Positions 1 to 12,320 are shown, numbered from the stretch's first letter. The stretch is 64,000 nucleotides of DNA from Chlorella sorokiniana (GCA_025917655.1 CP084614.1:682001-746000), one strand, 5' to 3'. Numbers and translations: made by a program. Notes: a model not told the origin generated them from the letters alone.

Positions 1-1898
1 TGGGTGCACCTGCAAACAGCTTCCAGCATGCGCAGTGCAGCAACAAAAGGGCGCCGCGGCACCCGCCTGGTGATGTAGTCGCCGTACTGCCCAGCCAGGT
101 TTGAGAAGCCCTCCCAGCTCAGGATGCTCTGGTCGGGCACGTTGCGGGGAACGCCTGGGAACACCTGCGGGCGGAGCAGCACCCAGCCTGGCGCTCAACC
201 CCAGCCCGCGCCCGCTTTGCCAGGACAAGCGCAGGCGGCTCTGGCCAGCAGCTGAGCGCGCATGCGGGCAGCGGCCCCGCCAGCTTGCCGGCAGCGGCAC
301 TCACGTCCAGGGCGGTCTGGGCGGGGTCGGAGCAGGTGCCGGTGATGCCCGCCAGCGCAGAGCCCGACACGGTTGGGTCCACCCACAGGGCCAGGCTCTG
401 CAGCGCCACCGCGGGAGGGCCAGCAAACCTTCATCCCAGCTTGTGTAGGCTGCAGCAAGAGCCTTCAGGACACGCTGCAATGCGCGGTACGGCGGGAGAC
501 GCCGCGGCAGCGGAGGCGCTCACCCGCACAAACCCGCAGGTGCACTTGCCAAAGGCGTCCGCGGGGCCCTGCCCGGCACCAAACCACGCCGACAGGCCGG
601 ACTGTGGTAGCGGTGTGGGTGTGGGTGTGGGTGTGGGTGTGGGTGTGGGTGTGGGTGTGGGTGTGGGTGTGGGTGTGGGTGTGGGTGTGGGTGTGGGTGT
701 GGGGGTTGGCGTGGGTGTGGGTGTGGGTGTGGGTGTGGGTGTGGGTGTGGGTGTGGGTGTGGGTGTGGGTGTGGGTGTGGGGGTGGGGGTGGGGGTGGGG
801 GTGGGGGTGGGGGTTGGCGTGGGGGTGGGGGTGGGGGTCGGGTTGGGGGTGGGCTTGGGAATGGGTTTGGGCTTGGGAGTAGGGGTGGGCGTGGGAGTCG
901 GGTTGGGGGTGGGGGTGGGCGTGGGGTTGGGGCTTGGCGTAGGTGTTGGGGTGGGCGTGGGCGTGGGTGTGGGTGTGGGGGTAGGCTGTGCGCCAGGGGT
1001 TGTGCCCTGGCCAGGTGGCGAGGGCGACACCCCGCCAAAGTCGGGCGACAGCAAAGGCGGCAGGATTGGCGAGTCCGCCGGCGCAGGCCCTGGTGCAAGG
1101 GGAGCGGAGGAGGGCAGGGGCGCGAGTGCCTCCAGCGGGGGCAGCACCCCGCCCCCTGGCGCTGGCGCTGCGCCGACGGGCAGCGGCGCCTCGGCTGGCA
1201 GCGGCGCCGCCTCAGGCCTGGGCGCCCCGCCAGGACTGCCTTGCATGCCAACGTCAGGGGCGGGCGCCGCAGGCAACGGTCCGGGGGCCTCAGCTGCCCC
1301 CGGCGCCTCTGCTGGCACGTTTGCTGGGGCTGGCCGCCTGGCGGCTTCAGCAGCTGGGCCAGCGGGGCGGCACCGGCGGCGCCAGCAGCAGCGCGCCGGC
1401 AGACGCCACCTGGCTGCGGCCCTGAGCATACGCCTGCCCGCGCTGGTTGTTGCGGTTGGAGTTGACGACTGCAGGAGCGGCGGCGGCGGCATGGCAGGTT
1501 GTGAGTGTGGGAGCAGCAGGGCAGGTGGCCAGGGGCTCTGGCCACGCCAGCAGCCCACCCGCGGCTAGGGCGCAGGAGCGGTGCAGGGCGGCCATGCCAG
1601 CAACGCAGAAGCCACTGCAGGCCTCCGCACGCACCTCCTGTTGCCGCTGTAGCAACCAGTGACGCCAGCAGGACGGAGAGCACCCAGCCAACCAGCAAGC
1701 CCTCCGGGCGCCGCCAGAGCGGTGCCCGCTCTGCGTAGCCAAAGTCGTTCTCGACGCCGTCGCCTGCGTCCAAGCTTAGACTGGCGCTATTGCCCCTCGG
1801 GCTGAGCTGCTCGACCGTGCGGATCTCAGGGTCATCAACAGGGCGCTGCCGCCCGGGTCCAGGCCAGGCCCCAGACGTGGCCCCTGACCGTCTGCCAT
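1..1898 (-). CDS. Type II membrane protein with Pro-Thr stalk (partial)
   Basis: Partial gene that runs off the left edge; the enzyme or binding domain is not recognised. The ATG at 1898 opens a hydrophilic N-terminus of about 70 residues ([12 protein letters not shown]...). A single hydrophobic segment follows ([20 protein letters not shown]), which suggests a signal anchor with the rest in the lumen or outside the cell. After a splice comes a short [10 protein letters not shown] exon, then a Pro/Ala-rich stretch and a long Pro-Thr repeat (604-990), then a folded-looking part with Cys ([18 protein letters not shown]) interrupted by introns with gtgagt-type donors at about 300 and 530. The frame slips by one base at 1849-1856 in a CCCGGG run, probably an undercalled base. 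Such stalked proteins are common among algal wall and secretory proteins, but the function here is open. Confidence 0.55.
604..990. repeat. GTGGGT hexanucleotide microsatellite
   Basis: Nearly perfect GTGGGT units up to about 700, then increasingly degenerate GGGGGT, GGCTTG and GGCGTG variants. On the minus strand it encodes the Pro-Thr stalk of the membrane protein. The other reading frames are open too and give spurious proteins. Confidence 0.9.
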
Positions 1899-3078
1899 GG
1901 AGGGAGCGGCCGGCAGTGGCGCAGCTACCCTGAAGGCTCCCGATGGCCCGCCACTCGCCGCCTCAAGGTCATGCCTGTTGCACCGTCTGCGCAAACACGT
2001 AGCGATAAGGACAGGTGACAATCTTAGCGAGGGCCGGAGAAGTGGTCCCCACACACGTGGAGCAGCACTCAATGCTCACGTTTGCAATATTTACTGTCAG
2101 AAACAAATGACGGACCGAGCACTGCTCTTCTTTCAGGGGCTCGGAGTCGGTGGGCGTCCTTGAAACAGCGGCCTGTGACGCTCGTCTGCTGTTGTGCATA
2201 CACAAGTAATCAGTGGGCGTCCATGTCGCACTGCTCTGCGATGGGGTCCCTTACGGGCCGCGGCACTGTACTACAGCTCGTACCTCAACTCAGCCGCAGT
2301 GAGATTATCGTAGTTGGACACCTGCTGGGCATAAAGTCCCTCACAATACGAGAAAATCAACGACTTGGCAGGGCACAACAGGGAGAATGCCTGGCGTGAC
2401 TTGCCAGCGATGGATACGGCTATGCAGTGCTGCGCAGGTGCGCCCAGCTTGTGCCACACAAATGAGCCGGTATCCAGGCACTATAAGCATGCATCAAAGT
2501 TAAGAATGCACAACACAGAAGTGATGCTGCCGTTGCCGACGCCCCTAAAAGCATGAGCATGCTGCACTTCTTGGCGACGCTGCTGCCGTCTTCTGCTGTC
2601 CCGCACGTTTCACGTTTCATGGACAGGAGGGCAATGGGTCGGCTAAATGCCGCATTCTTGGCACTAGCCATTGACATGGCACGATTTGTCCCATTGTTGC
2701 GAACCGGGTTTGTGTTGCACATATTGCAATCACTTGTTCGCCATTTCTTGAGCCTCGCCCTGTTCACCACTGCACTTTGCAGTGAATGTGATTTCAAGGC
2801 GTTTCTTACAACGGCAGTTGTTGCGAGCACTTCACCGCCCGTCAATAGTTGCATGCTGAGGCCTGCTGAGGAACTGCCGGCTGCCCCCTTGTTTCTCAGC
2901 ACGCCAATTAGGTGCAAGTGGCCATTGCTTTGCTTTGATCCGGTGGAAACGACACTGTGAGGGCTGCCTGAACCCAGCAGACTCACCACCTCTCAGACCC
3001 TTGGCAGACTCCATTTCGGCAGGAGACTTCACGACAGCAGCAGGTGGATCAAGCAGCCTGATCGCGTTGGAAGGCGCG
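1899..3078. promoter_or_regulatory. Divergent intergenic region
   Basis: About 1.2 kb, poorer in GC than its surroundings, between the minus-strand membrane protein and the plus-strand aldehyde dehydrogenase. No conserved protein is seen in it. It should hold both promoters and 5' UTRs, but I cannot point to specific elements. Confidence 0.4.
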
Positions 3079-6000
3079 ATGCTGGCGTGCAGGGTGATGC
3101 GCCGCGAGGCGCTTGGCTATGGCGCCGGGCTCTTCCGAGGCGTGGCCAGTTGGAGCAAGTTCAACCCGGATACGCTGTCGGGCAGCAATCCCGCGCAAGT
3201 CAGCAATCTAGGTGGGCTGGTTGGTGTGGCGCCTGTGCCAGCTGTGAACCTCCGCCAACCTGGGTGTCTGCGTGCGCGCTGCTTGCAGTGTATGGCGCGT
3301 GGGTGCAGAGCGAGAAGAGCATGACCATTCCCGACCCGCTGAATGGAGAGCCTTTCATCCAGGCAAGCACGGCCGGCCAGGATGCCAACCGCTGCGGCAC
3401 CTCCCTGCTGGGCAGCACCCGCTCGCCGAAGCGCTGGGCGTCCGTCAGACTGCGGCTGGGAGGAGCGTCTGTTGTGCCCGTTGCCCCTCTGCCTCCCCGG
3501 TCGGCAAGTTTATGACTGGAGAGCCTGCTGGCCGCCACCATGTGCGCAGGTGCCCGACACGCAGCTGTATGAGGTGGAGCCGTTTGTGGCCTCCATGAAG
3601 GCCACCCCCAAGTCCGGCATGCACAACCCATTCAAGGAGCCGGAGCGGTGGGTTGCCCCATTCACGGATGATGCCACGAATGCACGTACATCAACAAAGG
3701 CAGGATGTTGCGCAGTGCACGGACCGTGCTGGGTGCCCCCGCCCGATGGCTTTGCTCCGGCCTCTGCCAGTAAAGGGCTGGTCGGCGCCGTCCCTGATGC
3801 CCTGGCAGGTACGTGATGTGGGGCGACATCACGGCCCGTGCAGCGGCGGAGCTGCGGCGGCCCGAGGTGGAGCAGCACTTTGCACGCCTCATCCAGCGCA
3901 CCAGCCCCAAGAGCGACGCGCAGGCAGGCAGGGGGCAGTGGGGCGGGTCCCATGAGGAGCTGCTCCGCGGTGCTGCTGCTCCAAGTCAAGGCTGCGGTAC
4001 CTGCTCGGTGATGTGACGTTGCCCTCTTGCTGCAGGCAACGGGCGAGGTGCGCGTGACCCGCAAGTTCCTGGAGAACTTCAGCGGCGACCAGGTGCGGCT
4101 CCAGCGCACGCCCTGCTGCTGAGCCGCCTCCTGCGCCGTCCATCCTTCCCTGAGCTTGGAAGCATCGTACACTCGCCCTGCGTGCTGCCTCCACTCCAGC
4201 GTCATTGACTATGGCCCCCCCACACCCCGCCTCCCCGCGGCAGGTTCGCTTCTTGGCGCGCGGCTTCAGCGTGCCGGGTGACCACCCCGGGCAGCAGAGC
4301 AACGGCTACCGCTGGCCGTACGGCCCTGTGGCCCTCATCACGCCCTTCAACTTCCCGCTGGAGATCCCGGTGCTGCAGGTGCGCAGGGACAGCGGGCGCA
4401 GCCGCCTGTTCGCAGCGGGGGAGGCAGGGGGCGTGGTGCAGCCGAGCGCTCTCATGGCCCTCGCACTTCCAACACAAGCAATAGCCACAAGCCTGTGAGC
4501 GGTGCTGCGTCATATGGCTGCTCGTCAAGGCCTGCATGGCGCGCTCTGCACCTTTTGCAGATGATGGGCGCCCTCTACATGGGCAACAAGCCGCTGGTGC
4601 ACTCTGACCACAAGTGAGGGCGGCGGTGCGGCTGCCCTCCACGGGCCTGGGCGCGACATGCATGGCAGCAACGCGCTGTTCGCTGGGCTTCTCGGGGTTT
4701 GTCAGCCCCTCACGCAGCTGCAAGCAAGCTTCCCCCCCCACCCACCCACACACACACCCACACACACACACACCTTTCTGCAGGGTGTGCATCGTGCTGG
4801 AGGAGTTCCTGCGCCTGCTGCACCACTGCGGCATGAGCCTCACAGAGGTGGACCTGTGCCACGGGCGCGGCGCCACAGTGAACGAGATCATGGCGCAAGG
4901 GGGGCCGACGGGCGGTGCTGGGTCATGCTACTGACGCCTGTAGCTCTTGCAGACTGCGCTGGAGGGGCACTGTGTCGCCATGTTGCATGTACGCTGATGC
5001 AATCAGGCTCTCTGCGCTGCTCCTTGCACCCCGACTGGCAGGCCACCCACGCAGCACGCTGTTCACGGGCAGCAAGCGCGTTGCGGAGAAGCTGGCCAAG
5101 GACTTCCACGGCAAGGTGCGGGGCGTGGGCGTGATCCCGGGTGGGGGCGGGGGCGGGGGCTGCTCCCCCGGGGTGCAACTCCCGGTGCAGCTGGGCTGTC
5201 AGCTGCACACCATGGGCAGGCGAGAATGCAATGCAGTTGCGTTCCCTCTGCTGTGTCTTGGTCGCGGGCAGCCAACCACCTCCCCCTGCCTTGCCTGCCC
5301 CCTCTGCGCCGCCGCCAGATCTTCTTGGAGGACGCGGGCTTTGACTGGAAGATCCTGGGGCCCGATGTGCACGAGTTCGACTATGTGGCGTGGCAGGTCG
5401 GCAAGGCCGGGGCTGTTGGGGGTCCGGCAGCTACACGTGCAGAGCTTTGGTAGCTTTGGAGCCTGCCAGCGGCGCACCTGCTCCCCCTCGGATTCGCACG
5501 CCACCCACGCTTCCCCCTGCCGCCCCTCGCCTCCTTCGTCGCAGTGCGACCAGGACGCGTATGCGTGCAGCGGGCAGAAGTGCAGCGCGCAGAGCATCCT
5601 GTTCATGCACGACAACTGGGCGGAGGCGGGTGCGGTGGGGGCGTGCCCGTGTCGCTGCCGCGGTGTGCTGGCTGGTCTGGGCAGCAGCATGCACGCGTGC
5701 GACAGCACACGCGCATCGCTGTGGCTCGCTGCACCTTTGCATGCGCCCTTGCCCTTGTTGTTGCCCCTGAGTACCGTTGGGCAAGGCGTGTGGTGCAGGG
5801 CTGGAGAAGGCGCTGGCCCAGCGCGCCGCCAGCCGCCGGCTGGAGGACCTCACGGTGGGCCCGGTGCTGTCGGTGACCACGGAGACGATGATGGCGCACA
5901 AGGAGCGCCTGCTGCAGATCCCAGGTGCGGAGGGGCGGAAGGGGCGTGTGTGCACGCAGACCTGCTTGCAGAATATACTGATATACTGGGGCATGGTTGG

Positions 6001-7213
6001 CCGCACTGACCCAATCTAGGTTGTTGCGGTTGTCTGAGCAATGTCTCACTGTGGGCAGCCGCGCTTTGTCCCCGCCACCCGCTGCCCCGGCCTGCAGGTG
6101 CGCGGCTAGCATTTGGCGGCGAGCCGCTGCAGGGCCACTCCATCCCCGAGCGGTACGGCGCCATTCAGCCCACCGCCGTGTTTGTGCCCCTCAGGCAAGA
6201 AACCCCCTCTGTAGTACTTGCTGTATCGTCCTCAAGCCACCTTCTTGCTGCCGCTTGCGGCGAGTGCCGTTGCATTGTGGCTGCGGTTCAGCGCGGGAAG
6301 CAAGCTTTTTGCTGTTTGTGCTTGTCATGTGCCTGCTGTTCAGCAGCACGCTGCCCACCCCTCGCCCCCATGCAGTGAGCTGCTCAAGCCTGACAACTTC
6401 GAGGTGGCCACCAAGGAGATCTTTGGCCCCTTCCAGGCAAGTTTCGGGCGTTCTATGCTACATGCTGGGTGGGGCCAACATGCCAGCAGGTGTGCTGAGG
6501 AGTGGCCCCTCTTTAGTATGCAACCCCTCCCTCCTCGCCCCCGGTGCCGCAGGTCATCACGCAGTACAGCGACCGCGATGTGCCTCACGTGCTGGAGGCG
6601 TGCGAGCGCATGGAGGCGCATCTCACGGCAGCCGTGGTGTCCAATGACATCCGCTTTGTGCAGCACGTGCTGGGGTCCACCGTGAACGGCACCACCTACG
6701 CGGGCATCCGGGGGCGGACCACGGGTGGGTGCAGGAAGGGGGCAGGCGAGGGTGGAACGCCTAGCTTCAAAGACACCCGTCTTTGGCAGGCCGGGAGAGC
6801 AGAGGAAGGGCAGCGCGTTGTTTGTCCACCCGTGCTGGCATAATTTTGAGCTCCCTGCTGCTTGCACTGCCCTGCCGTTGTTTGCAGGTGCACCACAAAA
6901 CCACTGGTTTGGGCCGGCAGGCGACCCGCGAGCTGCGGGCATCGGCACTCCAGAGGCCATCAGGCTGGTGTGGTCGACTCACCGGTGCGTGGGCATGCCA
7001 ATGGCTGACAGAAAGATGGTTGAGGCAGCGTGCGGAGGTCCTGCCCTTGAGGTCCTGCCCTTGTTACCGCTGCACGCTGCTAGAGACTGGAACAGCAGGA
7101 CGCTGACATGGCCTCACCATTGTGCTCTGGCGCTTGTGTACCTCGCTCCTTGTAGGGAGGTGATCCAGGACTTTGGCCCTGTCCCGCACGGCATGCAGCT
7201 GGTGCAGAGTTGA
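3079..7213 (+). CDS. P5CDH: Delta-1-pyrroline-5-carboxylate dehydrogenase (ALDH12 type)
   Basis: Oxidises glutamate semialdehyde/P5C to glutamate with NAD, the second step of proline breakdown, in mitochondria in plants. At least 17 exons read as a plant ALDH12 protein from end to end: DPLNGEPFIQ, KSGMHNPFKEPERYVMWGD, VRVTRKFLENFSGDQVRFLA, GYRWPYGPVALITPFNFPLE, TLFTGSKRVAEKLAKDF, the catalytic cysteine in YACSGQKCSAQS, TKEIFGPFQV, GTTYAGIRGRTTGAPQNHWF. Exons: 3079-3211, 3289-3362, 3550-3647, 3809-3923, 4036-4092, 4244-4378, 4561-4613, 4784-about 4908, 5042-5115, 5319-5396, 5545-5629, 5799-5924, 6098-6194, 6376-6436, 6553-6724, 6888-6984, 7156-7213. The 4900-5042 join is uncertain. The N-terminus (MLACRVMRRE...) suits a mitochondrial presequence. 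Introns starting at 3363, 3924, 6195 and 6437 use GC donors. A CA-rich tract (4738-4773) lies in an intron. Confidence 0.95.
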
Positions 7214-7544
7214 GCTTGCAGTGGACGGGCCATGCCGATGACCTGCATCTTGCTTTTCCTGCTTCTGGTCTTGCTGACAGCCTGATCGCCCTCTAATCTC
7301 TCACAGTGATCCTCTTCCGGCTTATAACCAGCTGATTGCAATCAATGTCGTCCCGCCAGCCACATAAAGCCTTGCACGTTTGGCAGCATTGCACAAGGAC
7401 AAAAGTGGGCTTGCGTGCCACTTGGCGCCAATTGCCAGCCTGTACGGGCCGCCAGGGATTTGCAATTCAAAGGCGCAGCATCTCCTTCTCGAACACACTG
7501 GCATTTTGCAACCTGTTTTGGCCAGTGTATCGCAGCGTGTGAGC
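7214..7544. other. Intergenic spacer
   Basis: 3' flank of the dehydrogenase and 5' flank of the Cys-rich protein. No gene is seen. Confidence 0.5.
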
Positions 7545-8790
7545 ATGATTGGGAGCCGGACGAGCTTCCTCGCCGCTTGCGCCGTCCTACTCTTGGCGGC
7601 GCAATGCCTAGCTCAAGTGCCTGCTCCGGCTCCGGGGTAAGCACCAAACCGCTGCCAAGGCGACGCAAATTCCCCATCGCCAGATCTGTCTTGCATCTGG
7701 TGTGCAGGCTTTTGATGTCAGGGCCGGCGCACGCATCTGCACATCGCTCATGACATGGGTCGGGACCATTGACACGCGCCTACGCGTTGCACCTCCCCAA
7801 CGCAGCCCGGACTCTGCGCCCGCCGCCGCTCCCGGTCCCGACGGCGGCTCTCTCCCTGGGAGCTCGTGCTCCACTGTGACGCCCGGCACAAACAGGGCCT
7901 GCTGCCAGACCAAAATTGCGGAAAACATCACGGATACTTGGTGCGAGACAACCTATCCGGGATTGTTCAGGCCGCCAGCATCGGCACCCCCTTCCCCCAG
8001 GCCATCCCGCCGCCGCGTGCAGCTCCCGTGCCTGTTCCCTCGCCTTCCCCTCCTCCGGTGCTGGTGGGCGGCTCCTGCTCCACCGTCACTCCCGGCGACA
8101 ACGAGGCGTGCTGTGCACGCAAGGTTGCAGAGAACGAGCTGGACACCTGGTGTGAGGAGAACTTCCCCAGGTGTGACAGTGACTATAGACAGAAGGCCAG
8201 AGCCTGCCACTCTGGCAAGTGCAGGGTTGACACATCAGATGCCTTGCCCATCCAACACCACTGCAGCTGTTCGCCCCGCCGTCCCCCATCCTGGGGGCCA
8301 GCTGCGCGACAGTGACCCCCGCCGACCAAGCAGCCTGCTGCGCACGGAAGCTGGCGGAGAACCAGGCGGACGAGTTTTGTGCTCAGGTGGGCGCTGTGCG
8401 CACAGAGCGGGCTGAGCTGTCCTCCTCGTGCTTGCAGTACCTTTGAAGGGCCGTCGCTCGGGGGGTACTAAACTTTGCTGGCCGGTTCTTTTCCCGCAAT
8501 GCAGCTCCCACCCGAGCCGGAAAGCCCCGCCCTTGAGCCCACCCTGGCGCCCGAGCCCTCCCGGCTGTGGACGTGCTGCCGCCCACTGAAGCACCCGCTC
8601 CTGTGCCAGCCCCCGCTCCTCAGCCAGAGCTGGCACCCGAGGCGGCCCCTGCGCCAGCCCCCAGGAAGACACCGACGCTCAGGCCGTCCCAACACCCCCG
8701 CCCAGCGCCGCCGCCACCAAGCAACTCCCCACCGCGCTCCTGCTGGCGATGCTGGTGGGAGCGGTGGGTGCCATCCTGCTGCTGGCCTAG
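7545..8790 (+). CDS. Secreted protein with three Cys-rich repeats and a C-terminal hydrophobic tail
   Basis: The ATG at 7545 gives a clear signal peptide (LAACAVLLLAAQCLAQ), and exon 1 ends at about 7635. Three copies of one module follow: SCSTVTPGTNRACCQTKIAE (from about 7863), SCSTVTPGDNEACCARKVAE (about 8070) and SCATVTPADQAACCARKLAE (about 8306-8386). The consensus is C-x-TVTP-x4-ACC-x2-K-x-AEN-x2-D-x2-C, with four cysteines. Pro/Ala-rich linkers separate the modules. The last exon (from 8505) ends in a hydrophobic tail, TALLLAMLVGAVGAILLLA, and a stop at 8790, suggesting a GPI or membrane anchor. The frame drops by one base at about 7990-8008, 8555 and 8672, each time in a C run. I do not recognise the family; a cell-wall or surface role is an inference. 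Confidence 0.6.
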
Positions 8791-9093
8791 CCGAGGGCCC
8801 ACACTGCTCGTCCATACTGCTCAAACTGCTTAGCAGATAGACTTGAAGGCATCGCTTATGGCTGTGAACAGTCCCACGGTAAAATGTCAACTGCACTGCG
8901 ATGCCAGAGGAAAGCAACATGGTCAATGCAGGAGCCAAACAACGTACACGGTCAACACCGAAAATTGATTGATGTGGGATGGCGAAAAGTCCGGCAATGT
9001 GACAACGACCCGAAACAGCATAAGGCTTACAGCCACAGCGGCTGGCAGCGGCGACCCTTCTGCATGCTCAAAAGCACGTTCCGCTTGCGACCA
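8791..9093. other. Convergent 3' flank
   Basis: Space between the ends of two convergent genes. Nothing is recognised in it. Confidence 0.4.
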
Positions 9094-12016
9094 TCAGCCG
9101 TCGCGCCGTGGCGGCTGGTACAGCGCGAGAGGGCTGCGAGGCTTGCGGCGCTCGGCGCCTCGACCGGCGTTCGTCGCACGTGCCGTTGCTAGCCCGCCTG
9201 CCGCCTTCTCCAGAGCCAGCACCCTCTGCAAGTGTGGGTTCAAGCGCGGGGCAGTGGGCACACATGGTCCAGTTCAGACGTATGGTTGTCGGGGAGAAGG
9301 GCGGGCTAGCGGGGGCAGCAGTACACCCCGGGCGCGGTGCACACCTGCAGTACGGCGCGCTGCCTCTCCTGCAGCTGCTGCAGGCGGGGAGCCAGCTCCC
9401 GGCGGGTGCCCGGCTACTGGCAGCCTCACGCTCGGCCGGGCTCTGGGCTGCGCTCAGCTGCTTGCCAGCACCAGGCCTGTCGGCAGCCCGGCCTTGCTTG
9501 CTGCCTGCCCTTGAATCGGGCGTGGCAGCAGCAGCGACCACAGCCTTCAGGGCTGCCACGGCTCCGCGCGGCACCACCCCTGCTGTGGCCTCCGCGGCAG
9601 CCTGCCGATCCTTTGCATGCTTGCGCTGCGCTGCACGCCGCTGCGTGGGCGTCATGCCCGCATACAGAGAGGTGGGCTCCTGCTGCTGCTGCTCCGCGGG
9701 CTTTGGAGGCTTGCCCTCGCCGACGGCTGTGCTTGCCGGCTGCGGGCTGCTGCCTGCCTCCCTTGCCTGGTGCACCACCCTCCTGCTCTCGGTGTCCGCG
9801 CCGCCGCTCAGCTTCACTGTCAGCCCGCTGCTCTTGCTTGCCTCGTACTCTTGCCGTGCGCTGCCGCTCTCCAGCGGGTCTTTGAAGCTGTGGAGCAGGC
9901 GCCGCACCTCGAGGCCGGGCTGGGCGGCGGGGCTGGGGGGCTGCACCCCTGGCTGTCGGCGGCATCTGCCGCCCCGCGCCCGCCTGCACCTGCCGGCTGC
10001 CGCGGCCCACAGTGATGGTCAGAGCCGCCACCTCCGCCCCAGCCTCCGCCAGCGCTGCTTCCGTCTCGGATGCCGTCTCCCACTCAGTCTCGCCCCCGCT
10101 GCTCGCCTCATCTTCTTCTCCTGCTGCCGCTCCCAGCAGGGGCGTGCTGCCAGGCTGGGGCTGGGGCTGGGCCGGGCCCGGGGGGCGCTGCCCCGGCGGG
10201 TCGATGCCGGGCGGCGGGCCATCGACGTCCTCAGCCTGTGCCGCCGCCGCCGCTGCCTCGCGAAGCCGGGCTTTCTCGCGCTTCTGCTGCTCCCGGCGCC
10301 CGCCGCGCTTGTGTTTCCGCCTGGGGCTGCCCTGCCCAGCGCTGCTGCCCAGCTCCTGCTGCCCGCTGCTCCCGGCTTTGGCGGCGGGCGGCGTCTGCGC
10401 GCGCGGCGCAACAGCTGGCCGCTGCGCCGCCTCCCTGTCTGCAGCGGCTGCCGACAGCGCGACGGTCAGCGCGCTGCGGCCCTGACGCCGCTCAGCGCTG
10501 GTGACGGCTGCAGCAGGGGCGCTGCCTCGGTCTTTGGAGGCCTTGGCGCCGCCGCCAGACCCGTTGGCAGCACGGGCCGCAGCAGGGGCAGCCGTGGCAC
10601 CCGCAGCTTCCTCCTGCGGAGACCGCGCTGCCCGGCGTCCCCTGCTGCCTGCCCCGCCTGCCTGCCGCGGTCACGCAGCCTGGGAGCCACCGGGTCCAGG
10701 CCGCGCAGCTCTGCCGCAGGCACGCTGCCCTGCCGGTAAGCACCGGCGGCGGGCGGTACGCCGCAAACCCTTCCCGCAGCTTGGGCGCCCTCTTGGCGGG
10801 ACTGGCGCTCGGCTGCGGCGGCTCTGCGGCGGGTGGCGCCGCCACCGGAGGCGCCACGGGCACCAACACGGCCAGGCTGCCGTCCTGCATGCGCACCACA
10901 GCGGGCGGCGGCTGCCCGGCAGCCCCCGTCGCGAGTGGTGCGCCCGCCGTGCCCGCCGCCACTGCGGTCGGCGATGGCTCCCCTCCAGGGCCCCCTGGCG
11001 GCACGTCAGCTGCTGCCTGCTGCACGGCGCGCTGCAGGATACGCGACTGCAGAGGGGCCCCGCGCATCAACCCCGGCTCAGCTCATGGCGGCGCACCCCG
11101 AGCACCACCATTGCAGGCACACGACGCATGTAAGTGGCTTACACCGTCGCCCCGCCTCACCGGCTTGACCTTGGGGAGGGCTTGCGCCACGAGGCAGCGC
11201 GGTCGGCCTCCGACTCAGGTTGCTGCTGCTGCGGTGGCGGCTGCTGCTGCAGGAGCTCCTGTTCGCCAGGCTTGGGGGCGGAGCGCCACGGCTCCGGCCT
11301 GTACAGGGGAAAAAAGAAAGTGAGATAGGCGGGCTGACTGCAGCGCTGCGCCGAGGTGGGCCCCCATGCCCCGCCTTGCGCCCGCCCGCCCGCCCCCCTC
11401 CCGGCCCACTTACGTGCCCCAGTCTCGGCCGTCACGCTGCACCTTGGCCCGCCCCCACTTGCGCTGGTACTCGTCGCCTTGCGCGTGCGCCGCCCGCCAG
11501 GCCCGCTCATACGCGTCGCGGTCGCGCTGGTTGCGCACCTGGTGGGAGGGGGCGATGCGCTCAGGGAGGGGCAGCGCTCTCTGAACTGGCGAGGCGCCTT
11601 TGCGATGGAAACAGGTGGAGCAAGCTGAAGGGAAGGTGTTGGCGCGCATGAGCTGGAGGCTCGGGTGGGCAGCGAGGGCCAGGGGGCCCAATCTCACAAT
11701 CTCGCGCACAAAGCCGTGGCGGAGGTCGAGGCGCTGGCGGCTGGCGCCGCGCTCCACCTCCAACCCCTCATGCCAGCCGTCCCGCGGTTCAAGCGCGGGT
11801 AGCCTGCCTCCTCAGCCAGCTCCTCACGAACCGTGCTGCGGCTGCCGCGACTGCTGCTCACGCCGGCGTCCTTTGCGTTGGTGCCGCCGCCACCGCGGCC
11901 GCCTGACGCCTGGAGGGGCGATGCCGCTCCACGCCGCTGCTGGTCTCTTGCTTCCTCAAGCTCATCCTCCTCGACGTCATCCGCCCAGAGATGGCGGCCC
12001 TCCTGCGCCCCCGCCA
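9094..12016 (-). CDS. Unrecognised charged, low-complexity protein with coiled-coil C-terminus
   Basis: Multi-exon minus-strand gene, start ATG at 12016 ([20 protein letters not shown]), stop at about 9094. Segments in order: an acidic N-terminus; a more conserved-looking region, [20 protein letters not shown], then [20 protein letters not shown] and [15 protein letters not shown] with a splice after it at about 11413; a Gln/Pro-rich part; [20 protein letters not shown]; a basic stretch [20 protein letters not shown] followed by an acidic one; [20 protein letters not shown]; and a coiled coil [19 protein letters not shown] joined to the last exon, ending [10 protein letters not shown]. The composition suggests a nuclear or RNA-associated protein, but no domain is recognised. 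One frame slip at about 11799-11806 fits a missing G. A long open frame on the opposite strand is a GC shadow. Confidence 0.5.
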
Positions 12017-12320
12017 TCGTCGTCTGTTTCGGTGCTTGTGGTGCGCCTGTCTTTGCGGCAAAACCAGCGTTCGGGTAGACAAATAACCGACCTACAGTCG
12101 TTCCGGCGCGCCCGGCAACCATCCACCCATGCCGCTGCCGCCTTCCTTTCCTTCACGCTGCCCCCCAAAGGGCTACGCGTGGGCAGATGCCCAAGGGTTG
12201 TTTGCTGCAAACCCACAGTCAACCCCAGCTTTGCCCTTTGCGCTGATTTGGCGCAAAACCTTCCATCATGTTGTCTGCGTCCCCGCTCAAGGGTGGCCGT
12301 GTTACATGAGGCTGCCGTGC
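12017..12320. promoter_or_regulatory. Short intergenic region with TGTAA signal
   Basis: Separates dapF from the downstream minus-strand gene. TGTAA, the usual chlorophyte polyadenylation signal, is seen on the minus strand at about 12301-12305, only some 17 bases after the dapF stop. The rest should hold the promoter of the downstream gene. Confidence 0.4.

Noticed and set aside
604-780. Telomere-like repeat
   Set aside because: The unit GTGGGT is not the TTTAGGG of green algae, and the tract is internal to a gene.
285-1568. Gly-Val and Trp-Val repeat proteins on the plus strand
   Set aside because: They are other-frame readings of the GTGGGT tract. The minus strand gives a membrane anchor, linker and Cys-containing exons.
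2420-2989. Protein of 189 or 135 residues in the divergent promoter region
   Set aside because: No splice sites, conservation or codon bias supports either strand, and GC is low as in other intergenic parts.
9108-10739. A 543-residue open frame on the plus strand
   Set aside because: It lies antisense to the better minus-strand gene and is an Ala/Arg/Pro/Cys-rich GC shadow. The minus strand has splice-joined, protein-like segments and a coiled coil.
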